From contig NC_133647.1 in NCBI RefSeq assembly GCF_009905375.1, forward strand, positions 6,953,144 through 7,017,143: DNA of 64,000 nt, read 5' to 3'. Position numbers and translations under genes: made by a program. Origin of the DNA: Apium graveolens (Eukaryota > Streptophyta > Magnoliopsida > Apiales > Apiaceae). The notes under the pieces were generated by a model. The model was not told where the DNA came from, did not search any database, and worked only from the letters and a program-made list of their open reading frames with translations. Below, one piece after another: positions 32,997-44,420 of this stretch; the stretch's first letter is position 1, and each line of letters opens with the position of its first letter.

Positions 32997-35900
32997 TCAG
33001 ACTTTATTCTTCATTCTGAACTTGCTTAGTAGATTTTCTTCCATACCATCCAAGTACCCTCGCATCCTCTGTTTGTGTTCTTTCAGCTCATTTGTTGATT
33101 TATCATTCTGGTAGATGGCTTCCCTGAGGTCATGTAGCTTTGAATTTCTGAGAGATAGATCATCCAGTTCCAGAAAACCAATCTTCTATCCATGAGAATT
33201 AAAGGTTAAGACTTCCCTTGCTAGACTCATTTCTATTTTGGCTCCTCCAATAGGCGTATCAACAACATACTCAATTTAATCAATGTACTTTGGAATGTAA
33301 CTAGATTTGTATCTCATTCCTCTCTGCTTCAACTTTATTTGGTTCTTCAGAAATGTAGACCATCTAGAAGTGACAGAGTTAGTTACCCTAAGAATTGTAG
33401 CAACAAGCTCTAACTCATGTCATGGTTTATCTTTCATATGTTCTTGAGTCAACCACAATCTTCTCCCAGACTCCAGAAAATAAATCAGTTTTTCACCAAT
33501 AAGATCAATAACAATTTGAACTGATATGATCTTCTGCAAGTCTTCAAGCATCACATAATCTCCAATTTATTCCAGATTTGCATGCTTCCTTAGAATTAAA
33601 GCATCAGTTACAAATGGATCAGCACCTAACCGACCCAGACCACTTGTGATTCCAGTTTTCTAGCATGAAAAGTCCCACTGTTAATTTTCTTTAATGTTTC
33701 AGATGAGTCTCTTCTAGGTGCAGGTTTCTTGCTTCCCCATAGTGACTTACTTTTATATTTAAAAGTAAACTTTGGCTTATTAGAGTATATGTTCTCGGAA
33801 TCAATATTTGATAACTCATCTTGAATTGGGTTTGAAGAATCAACAACATGAGTAGTATCAGAGGTTGGGATCGGTTGAACATTAGGATTTGCTTCTTCAT
33901 TAACTTGAGCAAAGTCAGAAGTTAATTTGAGTTTATCATCCCAGTCAGTTCCATGAATCTCTCTTCTTTGATTAGCTTGACTGATTTCATCTTCTTCAAC
34001 TCTCTCTTTAGTATCAATGGATTGAGCAACTATATATACTAGATCTATCCGTATTTGAGATTTAGGTTCCTTAGATACTGACTTTCTTTTATCAACAGCT
34101 TTAGCATTAGGCTTTGGTGGCTTAGACTTCTCTCATATCTTCTCCTTCCCCTTATGTCTCCTATCAGCATTTAAGATAGCTTGGGACCTTAAAGGTCTTT
34201 CAGCATCTTCTTGACTTGCCTCCCTTAAAACTAACCCTTTTGTAGGTCTATTAGAAGGATCATCTTCATAAGGATCTTGAGTGATAACATCAGCATCAAC
34301 ATTTGTTCTCTTCATAGAATTCTTGAACTCTTCGTCCATCTGCCTTAGCTATTCTAGATCAACTCCTGGGTTTTCCTTTTCAAAGATTCTTCTACTCACC
34401 TCAGAGTCAAATGGTTCAATCTTTGGATCCTTATAAAAAAGAGTTGTTTTTTCCTCTGAACTTCAAATTGTAAAAACTGACTTGCTTTAGAACTACCTTC
34501 TATCTCCAGAATGCCTTGGTCATCATCAGCAGTTGTGACTTTCAGAGTTTGTTGAGTTATTGTAGTCACAGTCAGTTCCTTTTATTGTTGAATTTTCTTC
34601 TCACTTTTCCTACTTCCTCCATCTGCCTTAGCTGTTCTAGATCAATTCCTGGGTTTTCCTTTTCAAAGATTCTTCTACTCACCTCAGAGTCAAATTCTTG
34701 AATCTTTCGATCCCTGTATAAAATAGTTATTTTCCTTCCTCTGAACTTCAATGTTTATAAAAACTGAGTTGCTTCAAAACCAGCTTCTATCTCCAGAATG
34801 CTTTGGTCATCATCAGCAGTTGTGACTTTCAGAGTTTGTTGAGTTGTTGTAGTCACAGTCAGTTCCTTTGATTGTCGAATTATCCTTTCACTTCTCCTAC
34901 TTCCTCCACCTTGTAAGGATTAAGTTCTAGTGGCTTTTGATGATTCTAGTGGCTTTTGATGATCCACTAGTCCCAACTAGATCTTCACCTCTCCTTTTCT
35001 TCACTATCTCCTTTCTTCCTCCCTTATCTCCATTATCAGGATTTGTGTCATCTGTTCCTTTCAAAGTTAGTTGTTTGCATTAAGATTTAACAATCTTCTC
35101 CCCCTTTTTGGTATCATCACCACGAAGTAGAGAAAGAATGAGCTCCATTAAATTTTGAACCTCATCAAGTTTTCTAGACATTTGTTCTTGTTTAGCTTCC
35201 AATCGAGCCTGATTGGCTTCAATCCGAGTCTGTCTTTCAAGAATTGGTCCAATCTATTTATATATCTCCTGATAAGTAGTCATCTTTGTATCCATTATAG
35301 ATTTTTTGATTTAATTGATTTAAAAAGTGGTGGCTTCTTAAGCAAAATGCAAAGATCTTACCAATAGAGTAGATGCTTTCAGATGATTAAGCATATCAAG
35401 ATTCTTAATGGTCTTCTCAGTTGTATCCAGATGGTCAACAACATAATTCTTTGAAATAGGATAGTCAATATCCTTCCATTTCTTGTTCCAGACATCATAA
35501 AAGAAATCATGTGTCTTCTTAGCATCTAACACTTGCAGCTTTTGTTACCTCACATGTTTAGGCTTATCTTCAGGGAAAAATAGATCATCCTCAAGATCTA
35601 TAATGTCATTCAGATTAGAAGTATTGACATCTTCACCATCATTAGATTTTGTCTCATGGACAGATCCTTCATCAGTAACTGGAACTGATACTATCTGCTG
35701 AACTTCAACACCAGCTTCACCATTTAATATTGAATCAGAAATTGGGGTTGTATGAGAACCAGCTACCTCAGAAACTTCTATACCATCAGCATTTAGCTCC
35801 ACATCTTCAAGAATTGTACATAGAGGAGTTGGAGCTTCAGGTTTTATCTCCAGAACCTCAGTACCTGTGGAGAGCTGTGGTGATTCTTTAGTGAATATAT

Positions 35901-38494
35901 CTTCATGAATGAATTAATGTGCTACTATATCTTCAGCAACAATAGGGAGAATAGCAAGTGATGGAAAAGTAGAGTGAGTGGACTGCAGGAAAGTATTAGT
36001 ACTTAGACCTGTATGGAGATTATCAGCAATTCGTGCATCAGAGTTTATATGAGGCACTACAGACTGCTGATCAGCAACTGTTTCTTTAGTACTCTATGCA
36101 CCTGCAAAATATAACAAGTAACACATAATCTCTATATCCTTTTTAAAGTAATCTAACTACTCCTCATATCACACATCTCATAACTTTTAATAGTTAGAGT
36201 TTGCTCACAAGGATTACTAAATCCTGACTCTCATCTACCTCTCCTTTTTCCAAGAAGGATCCTGCCTCTCTTAAGTTCTGTTTTTTTCTAAATCTTTACT
36301 CTCATTCTCACATGAAAGGCTCAGATAATTTATCCTACAGATATAAAAGGTGGCTAAAGAAAGGTTGTATGTTGACATACAACTAGAGGTAGTCCTTAAA
36401 TAAAGGTCTAGATATTATTATACCAACAAGATTTATAACATGCATAATAAATGCTGATAATAAAAATCATTATTTAAAGTAAATGCTGATAAAGTGAAAT
36501 CAGTATTTATACCTTGGGAATCTGAATATTTAGCTTTTGTGTAGACATTAAGTGGAGGTACTGATAAGATATCAGCAGATGATGGTGTTGGATGAATTCT
36601 GCCTTTAGCATCTATTACCAGAGGCACTGTAGTAGAAGTGAAGCCTTCATTGCAACTTTGATATAATGGTTATTGTGTGGCTATAGAATCAGGAGTTGTT
36701 GTATGTCTTCGACACCCAGGTTCTTGTGTACTCATCTCCACAATTTCAGTGTTTGACTCATTTTCAAGCTCTTTATGAAAATCAGTTGTCTGACTAAATC
36801 CTTCAGGATCAAATTTCCCATAGAAGTCTTTGATCTGAGAGGTTTCTACATGAATTCTGGCAGCTTCAGCTTCATGCCATTCTTGAGTTGACTTCTCAGT
36901 AAGAGGCTCAATGTTTTCGGTATCTGCTGCACTACTTTTAAGTGCAGGTTCTTGTGGGATTGGATCAGAATGTATATCATTTGTTCTACCCCTTTAAGAT
37001 ATAGGTTCTTGTATGCCAGGTCCAAGGAAAAGTCCTTTCCCTTGTAGCCTCTTAAAATTCTCTTCAACTTGCTCATGAGAGATTTTTCTTGGTCTCTTGC
37101 TTTGTTGTTTCACAGGATAATCAGACAAAGTCACAGGTGCATCAGCATTTGATTGAAGATCAGGATTTGGAGTAAATGTCCCCTGTGTCTCCTCAACAAT
37201 TTCCTTTTTAATCTTGAGCAGGTTCTGAGCATAATAGACTTTTATCAGTTTCCTTTTCTTTAACTTTGGTCTTGGACCAGAACCAGTCTTTTTGGCACTT
37301 TTAACGGCATCAGTAGTTGTGCCCTCCTTAGTTTGTAGAAAAACTGGTCTTGGAGAAGAATTAGATGTTAGGTTTGGGAATTTGGAAGATAAGGTAGCAT
37401 TATCCGCATCGTTATCCGACTCTAATCCTGCAAGCACAAGCTTCCTCCTGACAGATTCTGAAAGAATGAAGAACTTATGTTGCACCAGCTTTTGGCTTTG
37501 CTACATCAGGATGTGTAGCCCTCTTAGCCAATTGTATCTTTGTTTTTTACAACATATGTCTTTTGGGAGACACCTAAGGTGGCTTCTATTTGAAGTTGTG
37601 TGTGTTGTTATTCTTCGGTTAGCTACATGGGGTTTTTAACAGTTATCGCCTGCAACTGAGCACTCTGCCTGTTAGTAAGCCATAAGTCATAGGGAGCCTT
37701 GTAATGAGCAAGTTCCTAGCAACCAAAGGCAACCTCAAAGGAGATCAATTCAACTTCTATTCATATTTTAAAATTAAATCAGAGAAACCACTTTTGTCAA
37801 TTTAAATATTGCCACAACTTGATTAGAGGGGATAGGGGTATCAGGAAAATAAACATTGAAAATCAACTGATAGAATCTAGCATAATACATTATATTCCTA
37901 TCAACAGTTAACCTATCAACAATAAAAGATAAAACTACTCTACCAAAAGCATAATTTGAACCATGAATCAGAGAGTACCCTATCTGTTATGTCATGATGG
38001 GCAGTGCATCAAAATTTCAGGATTTATTGTTGAAAGCCTTTGTGATGCAGTCAAAGAAGAAATTTCATTCCTTCCTGAGCCCATTCCTCTTCAACTCACC
38101 AAAGGATTCTTCAAATCCTTGTTAATGCATATCACAGTAAAGAACCTCCTTATTTTAGTATCTCTCATGAATTTAGTGTAGGAGCTGTGAGCAAGCAACT
38201 GCAATACATCCCTCATAGTTTGAGGAGTAACTACCCTTTTCTCAAACACCAAACTTGGAGTTCCATTGGCACCACCATTATCATAGACTTCAGTTTTCCA
38301 GATAGAGAGTACCTCATCACCTGAGATTATGGATGGAGCTGTAAGAGCAAACCCAATCTCACAGGATCTAAGAAAGTCCTGAAAAGTATGAAATCGATAT
38401 TCACACTGTTATTCTCCAGTATAGCGGAATAGTTGTTAGTCACAAACTTTGCACCGCCATAGCTAAAAGGTTTGGAAGCAACTGGTAAAGTCAT
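32997..38494 (-). pseudogene. S2 additional ORF downstream of RNaseH (env-like position), broken
   Basis: The start is the ATG at 38494 (minus), reading MTLPVASKPFSYGGAKFV. Further blocks in other frames are IISGDEVLSIWKTEVYDNGG, MRDVLQLLAHSSY, then frames 36994-37485 (KRKLIKVYYAQNL, SKRPRKISHEQVEENFKRLQ), 35545-35802, 35100-35290 (QTRIEANQARLEAKQEQMSR, heptad-like coiled coil) and a Lys-rich C-terminus (KEHKQRMRGYLDGMEENLL) ending at a TGA complementary to 32997-32999. I see no signal peptide or membrane helix in readable parts. The N-terminal block resembles proteins found with Sire-type elements in other plants. Function unknown; it could alternatively be a captured host gene. Confidence 0.65.
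34336..34906 (-). repeat. Direct tandem duplication, period 283, in the S2 additional ORF
   Basis: CCATCTGCCTTAGCT starts at 34336 and again at 34619, and both units continue with the same phrases (CCTGGGTTTTCCTTTTCAAA, CATCATCAGCAGTTGTGACT, GTAGTCACAGTCAGTTCC). On the minus strand each unit encodes TTADDDQ and SRRIFEKENPGIDLEQLR. The units differ at scattered positions and small indels. Confidence 0.85.
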
Positions 38495-38499
38495 TTTGA

Positions 38500-39240
38500 A
38501 TTTGCAAGAAAAAAAAATTGAACAGAAATTAGGGTTTCAGAGTTTACGGGTGAAAGAGAAATAGAGTAAAATTGCAGAGAAGCAGATGATAGAGATAAAT
38601 AAAGTGTTAATTTGAAATCAAAAATTGATTTTGTATAACACATCATTCCACTAACATAGAAATGTTTCAGTTTAATGGGACACGTGGTAGCATATAATTG
38701 ACTGTAAAAGAAATCATGTAATCGTGTAGTAATGGTAGTTACTGTGCGCACGGTGCCCTAATATAATGTTTTGTGTATACTCAAATGTTTTATAAATCTT
38801 CACGCCATCAATAAACAATTGTAATCATGTAAAAATTACCAACTTGCAAATAACTTCACACCTGTAATTAAAATACTGATTAAAACAATATTTGAACAAA
38901 TTCAAAAATTATCATCAGAACTTAATAGTCAATCAAAGTTTGATAAATATAATTATTTTATTAACCACTATCGGGATTTATCAGTCAACTACTATCAGGA
39001 TTTATCAGTCAACACTAGTTTGACCAATATCAGAGTTTATACAGATAATCAGAATTTAACATGCAGCTACTGGCTGGAATTAATAGAAGCTAATTACATG
39101 TTATCATGGCATCAGAGTTTAACACTATAATCAGTATTTAATAAATACTGATACATAATAAGAAGTCACCACACTCTAATTATCAGTAGTTATTCCAAAT
39201 TATCAAAGTTTGAGAAATGTCCTGATATCATTCCCAATTC
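38500..39240 (-). other. Spacer between S2 RNaseH and the additional ORF, short-word repeats
   Basis: Non-coding. From 38860 to 39230 a word of the form ATCAG-purine-purine-TTTA (with variants) recurs about ten times, for example ATCAGGATTTATCAGTCAAC twice near 38970-39015. The part nearest the ORF contains AAGAGAAATAGAGT-type leader sequence. Confidence 0.6.
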
Positions 39241-40074
39241 ATTCACCAATCTTAGAAAGGTTACTTCACAGAGAGGCTTGGTGAATATATCTGCTAATTA
39301 TTGATATGTTATAACAAAGACCAATTCCATTGTACCTTCTTCCATATGTTCCCTTATAAAATGGCATCTAATACTGATGTGTTTAGTCATAGAATGTTGT
39401 ACTGGATTTCCTGTCATTGCAACAACACTTTGATTATCACAATATATAGGAATAGCAGAATACTCTAACCCATAATCCAATAATTGATTCTTCATTCATA
39501 GAATTTGAGCACAAAAGATTCATCCAACAATATATTCATATTATGTAGTTGATATGGAAATTGACTTCTATTTCTTGCTGAACCAAGAAACCAACCCGCC
39601 GCCAAGAAATTGGCAGCTTCCAGAAGTGCTTTTCCAATCTATTTAACATCCTCCAAAATCAGCATCTGAGTTTCAAATTAGCTTAAAATCTGAATTTCTA
39701 GGATACCATAATCCAAGATTCATAGTGCCATTGAGATATTTAAAAATTCTTTTCACATCTAATAGATGTGGTTTCCTTGGATCAGCTCGGAACCTTGCAT
39801 AGAAATAGGTAGCATACATGATATTAGGTCTACTAGCAGTCAAATATAGAAATGAGTCAATCATACCTCTATAGTTAGTTATATCTACTGATGAACGAGT
39901 ATTTAAATCTAACTTGGTTGCAGTGGCCATGGGAGTTATTGCAGTTGAACTGTCTTGTATTTCAAATCTTTTGAGCAAATTCCTGGTGTATTTGGATTGA
40001 TTTATGAAGATCCCTTCATCAGTCTGTTTTACTTGTAAACCCAGAAAATAACTCAATTCTCCCATCATACTCAT
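39240..40074 (-). pseudogene. S2 late RT and RNaseH
   Basis: A 133-codon frame (39673-40074) reads MSMMGELSYFLGLQVKQTDE, INQSKYTRNLLKRFEIQDSS and ITNYRGMIDSFLYLTASRPN. Past a frame change at about 39670, a second frame (39298-39495) reads KNQLLDYGLEYSAIPIYCDN followed by QSVVAMTGNPVQHSMTKHIS and CHFIREHMEEGTMELVFV, which is the C-terminal half of copia RNaseH. The stretch between (39500-39660) holds the remaining RNaseH in broken frames. Confidence 0.87.
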
Positions 40075-40079
40075 TTAAT

Positions 40080-40950
40080 ATCTTGACTGCATTATCTTTG
40101 CAAACCTCTCACAGAGTTTATCATTAGTAGTACCAAAAATGATATCATCAACATATATATATATATAAATAACAAGTCCTTAATATGGTATTTATAAAAT
40201 AAAGTTTTATCAATTGTACCTCTTGTGAAACTACTTTCTAATATAAATACAGCAAGTATTTCATACCAGGCCCTTGGAGCTTGTTTTAGTCCATAGAGTG
40301 CTTTATACAGTTTATAGACATGACTAGGATATTTTGAGTCAATGAACCCTGGAGGTTGTTCAACATAAACTTCCTCTTCAAGTTCAACAATTAGAAATGC
40401 ACTATTCATATTCATTTAGAACACTTTAAACTTCGTGTGAGCAGCATAGGCTAGAAAAATTCTGATTGCCTCAAGCCTTGCAACTGGAGCAAAAGTCTCA
40501 TCATAATCAATGCCTTCTTGCTTTGAATAACCATTTGTAACCAGTCTTGCTTTATTTCTTGTAATGATGCCCACACTGTCAGTTTTGTTTCTGAACACCC
40601 ACTTTGTACCAACAACTGATCTATTCTTTGGTCTTGGCACAAGAGTCCAGCCTTTGTTCCTTTCAAATATATATTAAGCTCTCTTCCATTTTTGTAATCC
40701 AGTCAAAATCTTGAAGAGCTTCTTCCACTTTCTTTAGTTTAATTAGAGATAGAAAAGAATGGTAGAGACATTCAGTTTGAGTGGATTTTCTGGTTCTTAC
40801 ACAACTATCAGGATTTCCAATGATTATGTCAGGTGTGTGTGACTTAGACCATTTTCTTGCAGATGGGAGTTGACTCCTTGAAGAAGAACCCCCCCCCCCA
40901 AGATCCATGAACTCTCTAGTATCTCTTTGAATTGTACCATGTACTATCAT
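40080..40950 (-). pseudogene. S2 reverse transcriptase palm, broken
   Basis: Readable blocks are [14 protein letters not shown] (before the catalytic region), [79 protein letters not shown], and YVDDIIFGT in a shifted frame at about 40130-40160. A (TA) run directly precedes the YVDD codons and accounts for the frame change. A stop near 40416 splits the two main frames. Confidence 0.87.
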
Positions 40951-40954
40951 TTCC

Positions 40955-41190
40955 TGATACTCTCCTGAATTAGTATTTCCAGTGCTATTAGTATTTGAGG
41001 AATCAGAGTCTAATGAATTGTTTACTGATGTTCCTTGAGTTGAATCACTTATAGAAGACTCTGGATTTGAATCATGTTGCTCCCCCTCAACATGTGCTTC
41101 AGTATTAGCATAATTTCCACTGTCATGTGGATCATCAGAGTTTAGAGTGATATCAGGATTTACTGTATCAGGCCTTGTCGGTATATCAGG
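40955..41190 (-). pseudogene. S2 integrase to RT linker
   Basis: The minus strand encodes an Asp/Ser/Asn/Glu-rich linker with repeated N-S-D and N-P-D triplets (codons AACTCTGAT, AATCCTGAT), followed by the Ser-rich stretch before the RT. A run of ten C (40891-40900, G on the coding strand) occurs in the Gly codons. Low-complexity linkers here are normal for Sire-type Pol. Confidence 0.6.
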
Positions 41191-41192
41191 AT

Positions 41193-41740
41193 TTATTTTT
41201 CAGCATATGGTACTTCATTTTCAAATCTCAACTCATCATGGTCATCTACATCTTCTAGACCTGTAATCTTCTTGTCATCAAAAGATACATGTATGGATTC
41301 CATGACTGTCTTTGTTCTAAAATTGTAAACTCTGAAGGCTTTTGTAGATAGTTGATAACCAACAAAAATGCCTTCATCAGCTTTTAGATCAAATTTGGTA
41401 AGCTGTTCTGGATGAGTTTTGAGAATAAAACACTTGCAGCCAAAAATGTGAAAGTACTTCAAATTTGGCTTATTTCACTTCACCATCTAAAATGGTGTTT
41501 TACCATGCTTGTTGATCAAAGTTGCATTTTGTGTGAAGTGAGTAGTTTGCACAGCATCATCGCAGAAGTAGGTGGGCAATCTTACTTCCTCTATCACGGT
41601 TCTTACAACTTCTAAGAGAGTTCTATTCTTTCTTTCAAAAACTCCATTTTGTTGTGGAGTTCCAGGGGCAGAAAATTCTTATTTTAACCCCTTGTATTTG
41701 TAGAACTCTTCCATAGAACTGTTCTTGAACTGTGAACTGT
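41193..41740 (-). pseudogene. S2 integrase, N-terminally deleted
   Basis: Minus-strand frames give FSAPGTPQQNGVFERKNRTL (catalytic E) and LINKHGKTPF, then the 89-codon frame 41193-41462 with MKYFHIFGCKCFILKTHPEQ, FDLKADEGIFVGYQLSTKAF and SIHVSFDDKKITGL. Upstream the text changes directly into the gag-end coiled coil near 41735. Thus the zinc domain and both first Asp blocks are missing. Confidence 0.82.
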
Positions 41741-41973
41741 TCTTTAACATAAACCGCATTATCTATTTCTTTTTGAATTTCTAGCATGGAAAGCAACTCA
41801 ATTTCTTTTCTTTAACCCAAGTTTTCACTCTTGTATCTATTATTCTTTAAGTTTTGATCTCTATAACTAACATACAGAGATTTGATAAACAATCTTAATT
41901 CATAGATATCATCAGTATCAAAAGCAAGTGTGGTTTGAGGTACCTTTAATTCAGCAGTGTCAGCCTCTGTTTC

Positions 41974-43091
41974 AAAATTTGCCATAAGGGCATAATTAAC
42001 ACCATCATATGAATCTGATGAATCATCTTAGTTTTTCTTCTTTGAGATCAAGGCTTGTTTCTTCTTAACTCTAGACTTTTTGTAGTCAGCTACAAAGTGT
42101 CCAATTCCATCACAATTATGCATTTTTTCCTTTGACTTATCAAATATTCCAGACTTTGATTCCTTCCAATCAGTTTTTCTTCTATCATTCCACTTATCAG
42201 AGTTTGAGGAACTAGAACCCTATCTGGAAAACTTATTCCCTTTTCTAGAAGTTCTTGTATACCATCTTCTTGAAGCTTTTAACCGAGAGAGCAGCCATTT
42301 ATTCCTTGTCTTCATTATTGTCATGATCACTATTAGTATCTAATTCACTATCAGTATGTGAATCATCATCAGAGTTTGATGACTCAGTATAAGACTTTGC
42401 AATCATATCTTTTCCTTTAGAGTGACCTTTACTCCTAGATTTCTCATTTGGCTTCTCTTCAACTTTAAGTGTAATTGGTCTAGCCTTTGGTCCTTTTCTC
42501 TTACTTTGACTTCAAGTTTGAGTCCTTTAAGTCATATATCTTGTCAAAAAGAGATAGGTCATTCAACAGCTTTTGAAATCTATCATAGATCTCAGTTAAG
42601 GACTCATTCTCTCTTGAGTCAAAGTGCTCATATTCTTGAGTAAGTACTGTGCTCCTATTTTTCTTGATGGCGGTGGTAACTTGACACTTTACTTCTAAAG
42701 CATCACAAGTTTCCTTTGATGTTTTAGATCTAATAACCCTATTGGACATAACAGTATCAAGGATGCTATACAAAATATGTCTTACTTTTGCATCTTACAT
42801 AATAGATGAAAGATCTTCAGGAGAATAATCCTTCTTATCTTTATCAACCATCTTTTCAACTTGACCAGCAACTGATTCTGCCACCTACATTGGCCTATGA
42901 GGACCATCATAAATCCTGCTTAGATATTCCAGATTTGTAGCTTCCAAGCACATGTCCATCTTGACCTTCCAGATTGGATATTCATGTATCTTTAGGATTG
43001 GAACCTTGATAGCTTTATACTTACTCATATTATTGCTAATCTGTGATGTGGCTGGGGTGGTGGTGGATTCTGTTGTGCTTCTTTCTCTGCC
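41974..43091 (-). pseudogene. S2 gag (unit 1 copy)
   Basis: The start is the ATG at 43091 (minus). The capsid core frame 42501-42773 reads MSNRVIRSKTSKETCDALEV, YEHFDSRENESLTEIYDRFQ and LLNDLSLFDKIYDLKDSNLK. A zinc-knuckle type region follows near 42090-42130 (an HNCDGIGH-like reading). About 180 bp between the capsid end and the Lys-rich part (near 42505) are missing compared with S1, which retains LALPEKWDFK. Confidence 0.82.
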
Positions 43092-43155
43092 ATTAAAGAT
43101 TGATTTTCAGATCTTAAACTGTTTATATATATGAAAAGCAAGTTATGATACCAAT

Positions 43156-43665
43156 TTTTAGGTCCGTAATACAGTTGTAGAGGGGGGTAAATACAGTTTA
43201 AGCAAACAATTCAAAAACAGTTTAGAAAATCAACAGTTTTTATATTAACAGATAAAAACTGATTACAAAAGTGCTCTCTTAAAGGATGAACAATTATCCT
43301 TGAGAGCTGCTATATTATCTGAAAGATATAACAATTTATAACTCATATAGAGTAAACCTAATTTACACTTATATAATGCACAGTTACATAATCAATAAGG
43401 CATCCTATTCTATTATAATAAGGAAACCTAATACATATTCATGTATGATTGTTTATGAAATAAAGTTCTTCACCGCCTTGAATTCTGCATTTCTTTTTCC
43501 TTCTCGAAGATCTACTGAAGTGGCTAAATCCTGATGACATCAAATGCTGATCATCAAGTACCGATGGACAAGTACTGATGACGTCATCTTTAGTAAATAC
43601 TAATATTAAATCCTGATAATAAACTCTGATAGTTTATATCCTGATATCATCAATTATATCTAACA
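43156..43665 (-). repeat. LTR2, 5' LTR of S2 (unit 1 copy)
   Basis: 510 bp; on the minus strand it starts TGTTAGATATAATTGATGAT and ends GGACCTAAAA, next to the primer-site-like ATTGGTATCATAACTTGC. It differs from LTR3 at only a handful of positions and from LTR1 at about 12 percent. Right of it there is no polypurine tract, as expected for a 5' LTR. Confidence 0.88.
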
Positions 43666-44420
43666 TATAATCATGCACCATTCAAGTTTTATGTGAGTTA
43701 ACTATAACCCTCTTAGTATTATAATTAACTCGTTAACCTACTAATGATGATCAGACAATAGCAAGTATTAGCATGAAAAACACTTGAATGATTAAACTGT
43801 AAACTACATATAATAAGAAGTATCAAAATACCAACAATTCCATACTAGCATTTCATAAACATTCTTACTCATACAAATTTAGTTCATAATAAACGTATCA
43901 AAAGAATCCCAAGATAACAAATAGGTGTTCGTTCATAAGAAGAGATAAATAAAAATAAGAAATATTTTCAATGGCTGAATTCTTTTTCATTGATGGCTAC
44001 TTCTCCTCCTCTCTTGTGCGGTTCCTTGTTTCTTTCTCTCTCTATTTTAGGTCAGTACTATCTATCTAATAATATCTCTAATAAAAGTCTTTTTTCAATG
44101 AATTATTGCAAATTCAACGAGATTTCCCAATTAGAATTGAATTCTAAGAAAGTGAAAATTTGTAGTTGAATTTTTCACTCGAATTCTGGGATGATTCGGC
44201 TGGACAATAAAATTAAGACCAATTGTGCGATAGTGTATACTGCGCAAGCGGCCCATAAAATCTGATTTTTGATTAAATTAAACTTCAACTCTGATTTTGT
44301 AAACTCCAAGCCTTCCTTTATTACAAATCCTTAATACCTACAATAAAATATAAATATTTAATAAATAAAAATCTATTTTTGTATAAAATAATCAAAATAT
44401 AGGGACAATGTTAAGATAAA
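43666..44420. other. Unassigned 755-bp block between LTR2 and a copia RT
   Basis: AT-rich, no coding frame recognised. Features are a C/T-rich run (TCTCCTCCTCTCTTGTGCGG, then TTTCTTTCTCTCTCTATTTT) at 44002-44047 and the phrase TGCGCAAGCGGCCCATAAAA near 44241. It might be target DNA, a solo LTR or a captured fragment. The same block recurs at 46934-47680 through the tandem duplication. Confidence 0.4.

Larger units (their letters stand above)
32884..43155 (-). mobile_element. Right Sire-type copia element S2 with additional ORF
   Basis: Between LTR2 and LTR1 on the minus strand lie the primer site, gag, a truncated integrase, RT, RNaseH, a repeat-rich spacer and a very long decayed additional ORF, ending in the polypurine tract. 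A coding region after pol is the hallmark of the Sire/Maximus copia lineage. Protease and the N-terminal part of integrase are absent. The LTR2/LTR1 difference (about 12 percent by eye) points to an old element. Confidence 0.85.

Noticed and set aside
32997..38494. Host gene inserted between retroelements
   Set aside because: It lies between Sire RNaseH and the Sire polypurine tract on the same strand, where this lineage is known to have an additional ORF. No intron-exon pattern is apparent.
38860..39230. CRISPR-like or iteron array
   Set aside because: The recurring word is degenerate, irregularly spaced and plant retroelement-derived; spacers are not uniform in length.
40890..40901. Run of ten C as a recoding or G-quadruplex site
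   Set aside because: It falls in Gly codons of a low-complexity linker in a dead element; length variation by slippage or sequencing is the simpler explanation.
42422..42643. 73-codon + strand frame, repeated at 45689-45910
   Set aside because: It is the complement of the Sire gag capsid sequence, and the second copy comes from the tandem duplication.
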